Positions 7,421 through 9,719 of a DNA stretch of 9,719 nt are shown here, one piece after another. The stretch is from Candidatus Aminicenantota bacterium (GTDB lineage Bacteria > Acidobacteriota > Aminicenantia > Aminicenantales > UBA8522). The stretch covers positions 12,621-22,339 of the forward strand of contig DQHV01000033.1 of NCBI GenBank assembly GCA_003524335.1, given 5' to 3'. Position 1 is the stretch's first letter. Each line of letters opens with the position of its first letter. The position numbers were made by a program, and so were the translations under genes. A model generated the notes under the pieces. It was not told the origin of the DNA. It saw nothing but the letters and a program-made list of their open reading frames with translations, and made no database searches.

Positions 7421-8209
7421 CTATTTTTTCAGAAATTTAGCGATACGGGCCAGGAGGTCGTCCGGTTTGACCGGCTTGTCGATGTAATCGTCCGGGCCGG
7501 CCATGCCCTCCTCATCGCCCTTGAACTGAAACCTCGAGCCGGCGATCTCTTTCACGGCGGACACAAAGATGATCGGTGTGTTCTTGTGATCCTTGAATTC
7601 AGCGGATGTCTTGATGGTGTTGCAGAGCGAAAAGCCATCGAAGAGGCTGTCCATCATGATGTCCAGGAGGACGAGATCGGGCTTTTCCTTGAAGATCATC
7701 TCCTTGGCCTCCTTCGGGTTTGAGGCCATGACGACATCATAAAGGGCGGACTTCAGGATGGGAGTTACCGCTGCGCGGAAATCGGGATCGTCGTCGACGA
7801 CCAGGATTTTTGGGCTCTTGTTCATACTGCCTTTCTCCTTATCTAGGCTGAAGACGTTTTTTATGGCCAATTTGAGTTCGTCCTTGCCGAATGATTTGAT
7901 GAAATAATAAAAGATATCCTGCTCGCGGGCAAGGGCTTCCCGCCGCTTGGCGTTCTTCTTGGTGGTCAGGATAATCCTGAGCCGAGGGTCGAGGCTCTTG
8001 AGTATGGGCACGGCCTCATAACCCTTCATCTCGGGCAGGTCGATATCCATAACCAAGCAGTCGAATCCTCCCTCGGCGACCTTTTTGATGGCCTCGGAGA
8101 GATTCTTTCCTGTTTCCAAGACGAATTGGTCTTCTTTCAAAAAATGGACCAGGTCGCTTCTCACTTTGGGGTCGGGGTCAATGATCAGGATCCTTTGTTC
8201 TGAGGACAT
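7421..8209 (-). CDS. Tandem double receiver-domain response regulator, no output domain
   Basis: 262 residues made of two CheY-like receivers and nothing else. Receiver 1 (5-120) has IIDPDP (Asp11, Asp13), Asp55 in VMDIDLPEM, Thr82 and Lys105. The Lys is followed by SF instead of the usual PF. Receiver 2 (133-262) has LVVDDDPD (137-143), Asp183 in LLDIMMD, Ser217 and Lys245 in DKPV. Both look phosphorylatable. There is no DNA-binding, AAA+ or enzyme domain, so it must pass the signal by phosphotransfer or protein contact. GAAGGAA lies 7 bases before the ATG at 8209. A second strong ribosome site and ATG sit at the domain junction. A sigma-54 promoter lies directly upstream, and the kinase gene follows. 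Confidence 0.93.
   Translation of the reverse strand: MSSEQRILIIDPDPKVRSDLVHFLKEDQFVLETGKNLSEAIKKVAEGGFDCLVMDIDLPEMKGYEAVPILKSLDPRLRIILTTKKNAKRREALAREQDIFYYFIKSFGKDELKLAIKNVFSLDKEKGSMNKSPKILVVDDDPDFRAAVTPILKSALYDVVMASNPKEAKEMIFKEKPDLVLLDIMMDSLFDGFSLCNTIKTSAEFKDHKNTPIIFVSAVKEIAGSRFQFKGDEEGMAGPDDYIDKPVKPDDLLARIAKFLKK
7823..7840 (-). promoter_or_regulatory. Internal Shine-Dalgarno and ATG at the receiver domain boundary
   Basis: AAGGAG (7840-7835) lies 9 bases before an in-frame ATG (7825-7823), which is codon 129 of the double-receiver gene. Translation from it would give receiver 2 alone, starting MNKSPKILVVDDDPD, a natural start for a single-domain receiver. It may be a relic of two separate genes or a real second start. 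Confidence 0.5.
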
Positions 8210-8235
8210 CCGGCTGTTCCTTCACCTCCGGATAG

Positions 8236-8252
8236 AGCAATTTGTGTGCCAA
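8236..8252 (-). promoter_or_regulatory. Sigma-54 (-24/-12) promoter
   Basis: On the minus strand the sequence TTGGCAC-ACAAA-TTGCT matches the RpoN consensus TGGCAC-N5-TTGCW at every defined base, with the correct GG-to-GC spacing. Transcription would start near 8225, leaving a leader of about 16 bases that still contains the GAAGGAA ribosome site of the double-receiver gene. It would drive the receiver and kinase genes and, since later gaps are short, probably the peptidase remnant and hypBA. A sigma-54 promoter needs an AAA+ activator, which is not in the window. Confidence 0.8.
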
Positions 8253-8294
8253 AAATCCCTGCCAGCCGTAAAAGAGAAGTTGTCTAAGTTGAAG

Positions 8295-8310
8295 ATAATA
8301 AATATATTAT
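8295..8310. repeat. Inverted repeat ATAATA-N4-TATTAT
   Basis: Perfect 6-base arms around AATA, about 45-60 bases upstream of the -24 element, inside the AT-rich island. It could be a bend or protein-binding site between activator and promoter. Low sequence complexity makes chance a real possibility. Confidence 0.35.
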
Positions 8311-8361
8311 GAAAGCCAGCTGGGCATTTGGCCGAGATCTCAGGAAGCCTCACGATATCTT

Positions 8362-8376
8362 GGGGAATATTTCCCC
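8362..8376. repeat. Inverted repeat GGGGAA-TAT-TTCCCC, possible activator site
   Basis: Perfect 6-base arms with a 3-base centre, lying 110-125 bases upstream of the -24 element. This is within the range where sigma-54 activators usually bind. No T-tract follows on either strand, which argues against a terminator. Confidence 0.35.
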
Positions 8377-8478
8377 GGCTCTGTTCCACTATTTCCTCGC
8401 GCCGCTCCTGCCTCCGCGGCCCCTGGCCCTTTCTTACAGAATCGGTTGCCAGGATTTGGTTTTCTGCAGGGATCACTA

Positions 8479-8492
8479 TCAGATATCTCTGA
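8479..8492. repeat. Inverted repeat TCAGA-TATC-TCTGA
   Basis: Perfect 5-base arms around TATC, with the 8-base palindrome AGATATCT inside. About 230 bases upstream of the sigma-54 promoter. A protein-binding role is possible but unsupported by a second copy. Confidence 0.25.
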
Positions 8493-8500
8493 GAGGAGCC

Positions 8501-8529
8501 GGGGACGGTTCAAGCCGAGGGCCGTCCCC
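8501..8529 (-). terminator. Hairpin downstream of the hydrogenase gene
   Basis: GGGGACGG (8501-8508) pairs perfectly with CCGTCCCC (8522-8529) around a 13-base loop. It lies about 60 bases past the hydrogenase stop. The stem is GC-rich, as in an intrinsic terminator, but the minus-strand sequence after it is GGCTCCTCTC rather than a T-tract. It may instead stabilise the 3' end or work with Rho. A smaller stem TCGGG/CCCGA (8564-8578) sits just after the stop. Confidence 0.35.
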
Positions 8530-8590
8530 TTAGGCGTCCAGTCGTTGGGTAACGCAGGATGGCTCGGGCGGGACCCGAATTCAGCGGGGA

Positions 8591-9719
8591 TTAGCCCGTC
8601 GATTTCCCCGGGAGGGCGGACGAGTCCCTGAACTCCTTCAGGATCTTTTCTAGAGCCGTGCGAACGGGATTCGAGAATTGGTCACCTTCGATGATCGACT
8701 CCGGCTGGATGCCCAGGATATAGGCATTCTTGATCTGGTCATAGCCTAGGCGGTTGGTGAGCGACGGCAACAGCCGGTGGCTCAGGACGGCATTCCAGAA
8801 GACGTGTTGGAGCGGCAAGACGGCGATCTTTCCTGGCTGTTCGCCCATGTGGATCACGTCGATGAAGAGGAGCGGACGTCCGGCCAAACGTTCAAGGATG
8901 CAGTCCTCCTCGAGTTCCGTTTCGACGTAGACATCGGACATCCCCGCTTTCTTCATCTCCTTGGCCAGCTCCAGGCCGGCCCGGTCGTCCGAGCGGTCCT
9001 CCCGGCCGGCGCCGATAAAGATGGGGCCGGCTGGTTTGAGCTCACTCAGCTTTCTTCTCCAATCGTCGTCGGGCGCTTGTTTGACCTCCGCCATGTGGGC
9101 GGAACAGCTGAGGCAGGGGTCGAAGGCCCGGACCACCAGGTCCATCCGATCCCGGATCTTGTCTTCCTGGCCTTCGTCCAGGAGCTTCTGGGCGGCGATA
9201 TAGCAGTATCGTTCGATGTCCTCGGCGTTCTGGGCAGTGGGAGTGATGATATCGACGGCGGCCACGAGGCCGTCCTTGATTTCGTAATGATGGATGAGGA
9301 GTCCGCGCGGAGCTTCGACCAGGCCGGTTCCCTGGCCCGTTTTTGTCTTATAAGGCATGATCGGGGGATCGTCCGGAATCTTCAGGGCCTTGTCCACAAG
9401 CTCGGGAATCTGCTCGAAAGCGTAGAGAATCTCCAGCGCCTGAGCGGCGTTGTGGAAGAGAGGGTTCGACTTCCAGCGGGCGTTGAAATATTTCTTGAGG
9501 GCCCTGCCCGCTTCGCCCTCGAGTCGTTCGCCCAGGACATTGACCCGGGCGAGCGCGCCCACCGAGTAAGGATTCTCTTTATAGCGGCTGCGTTTGCAGA
9601 AAGAATGGGGAACGACAAACTCATTGGTCAATCTTTGGTAATCGTCCCGGCCGATCTTTTCTCCAGTGGACAGGATGATCTCCTCTCCCCAGAGCCCGTA
9701 GTGGCCGTCCCCCGGTTCA
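8591..9719 (-). CDS. [NiFe]-hydrogenase large subunit fused to a maturation endopeptidase (5' end missing)
   Basis: 375 codons are visible, and the frame is open through the right edge. Residues 1-208 are the C-terminal half of a large subunit resembling the group 3 type (HoxH/MvhA/HydA), including TGLVEAPRGLLIHHYE (9325-9278) and ITPTAQNAEDIERY. The C-terminal active-site motif DPCLSCSAH (9121-9095) supplies two of the four Cys ligands of the Ni-Fe centre. The N-terminal RxCGxC motif is off-window. Large subunits normally end some 15-30 residues after this His, at a tail removed once nickel is in. Here the frame continues for 167 residues and contains a HycI/HyaD-type peptidase. Cleavage would be predicted between His (9097-9095) and Met (9094-9092). 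There is no frameshift, internal stop or Shine-Dalgarno between the two parts. The exact hydrogenase group is uncertain. Confidence 0.93.
   Translation of the reverse strand, partial: EPGDGHYGLWGEEIILSTGEKIGRDDYQRLTNEFVVPHSFCKRSRYKENPYSVGALARVNVLGERLEGEAGRALKKYFNARWKSNPLFHNAAQALEILYAFEQIPELVDKALKIPDDPPIMPYKTKTGQGTGLVEAPRGLLIHHYEIKDGLVAAVDIITPTAQNAEDIERYCYIAAQKLLDEGQEDKIRDRMDLVVRAFDPCLSCSAHMAEVKQAPDDDWRRKLSELKPAGPIFIGAGREDRSDDRAGLELAKEMKKAGMSDVYVETELEEDCILERLAGRPLLFIDVIHMGEQPGKIAVLPLQHVFWNAVLSHRLLPSLTNRLGYDQIKNAYILGIQPESIIEGDQFSNPVRTALEKILKEFRDSSALPGKSTG
8633..9025 (-). other. HycI/HyaD-type maturation peptidase domain within the hydrogenase subunit
   Basis: After a linker of about 20 residues the domain starts with PIFIGAGREDRSDDRAGLEL, equivalent to the family's GxGN...DDGxG start. 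It continues through RPLLFIDVIHMGEQPGKIAV and LSHRLLPSLTN, and ends with AYILGIQPESIIEG and a final helix. The three residues that bind nickel in HycI/HybD have equivalents: Asp at 8986-8984 (HycI Asp16), Asp at 8860-8858 (Asp62) and His at 8779-8777 (His90 in HycI, His93 in HybD). About 130 residues are present, near the full core length, so the domain is probably active. These enzymes check nickel insertion and then cut the large subunit after the DPCxxCxxH motif. Confidence 0.88.

Larger units (their letters stand above)
8210..8590. other. 381-base non-coding region between hydrogenase and phosphorelay genes
   Basis: No convincing gene on either strand. Near the receiver gene it holds the sigma-54 promoter. 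Upstream of that, 8250-8312 is an AT-rich island in a GC-rich window, with a direct repeat AAGTTG (8277-8282 and 8286-8291) and a palindrome at 8295-8310. Further symmetric elements lie at 8362-8376, 8479-8492, 8501-8529 and 8564-8578. The layout fits an activator-dependent control region preceded by the 3' end of the hydrogenase transcript. Confidence 0.6.

Noticed and set aside
8222..8476. An 84-codon minus-strand frame ending just before the double-receiver gene
   Set aside because: It covers the sigma-54 promoter and the AT-rich island, has no ribosome site and resembles no family. The control elements explain the stretch better. A decayed gene cannot be excluded.
8309..8533. A 74-codon plus-strand frame in the same gap
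   Set aside because: No recognisable motif, no good ribosome site, and it runs through the hairpin region.
8591..9094. A separate protease gene starting at the Met after the DPCLSCSAH motif
   Set aside because: There is no Shine-Dalgarno before that ATG and no stop separating it from the large subunit. The Met is at the expected cleavage position instead.
1..9719. CRISPR arrays, insertion sequences, tRNA or rRNA genes
   Set aside because: No spaced direct repeats, transposase-like frames, terminal inverted repeats or structural RNA signatures were seen in any gap.

Overview
The window looks like part of a bacterial chromosome from an anaerobe with hydrogen metabolism. It is GC-rich and densely packed, with Shine-Dalgarno sites before most genes. 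The mix of a Tricorn-like exported protease, an MttB-family methyltransferase and a [NiFe] hydrogenase with hypA/hypB is what I would expect from the Aminicenantes/Acidobacteriota side of the tree. That placement is an inference from gene content and was not computed.

Left part (1-5000). A Tricorn-like secreted peptidase runs off the left edge on the minus strand (1-502). A divergent region of about 180 bases separates it from a plus-strand set of three closely spaced genes: an MFS transporter resembling the MFSD1 group (683-2017), a signal-less S41 peptidase with a C-terminal TPR region (2067-3524) and an MttB-family methyltransferase without an in-frame TAG (3562-4995). The first three genes together suggest peptide use: external proteolysis, uptake of short peptides, then internal processing.

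Right part (5029-9719, all minus strand, read right to left). First comes the C-terminal 375 residues of a [NiFe]-hydrogenase large subunit. Its usual C-terminal DPCxxCxxH motif is followed in the same frame by a complete-looking HycI/HyaD-type maturation endopeptidase domain. A gap of 381 bases follows and holds a near-perfect sigma-54 promoter. Then come a double-receiver protein, a receiver-histidine kinase, a 45-codon remnant of a second, stand-alone HycI-type peptidase, hypB and hypA. The hydrogenase, its processing enzyme, nickel insertion and a phosphorelay are therefore packed together. Sigma-54 control fits precedent from other hydrogenase and hyp operons.

The most notable observations are the hydrogenase large subunit carrying what looks like its own processing protease as its C-terminal extension, and the decayed stand-alone protease gene a few genes downstream. 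Together they suggest that the separate protease was replaced by the fused one.
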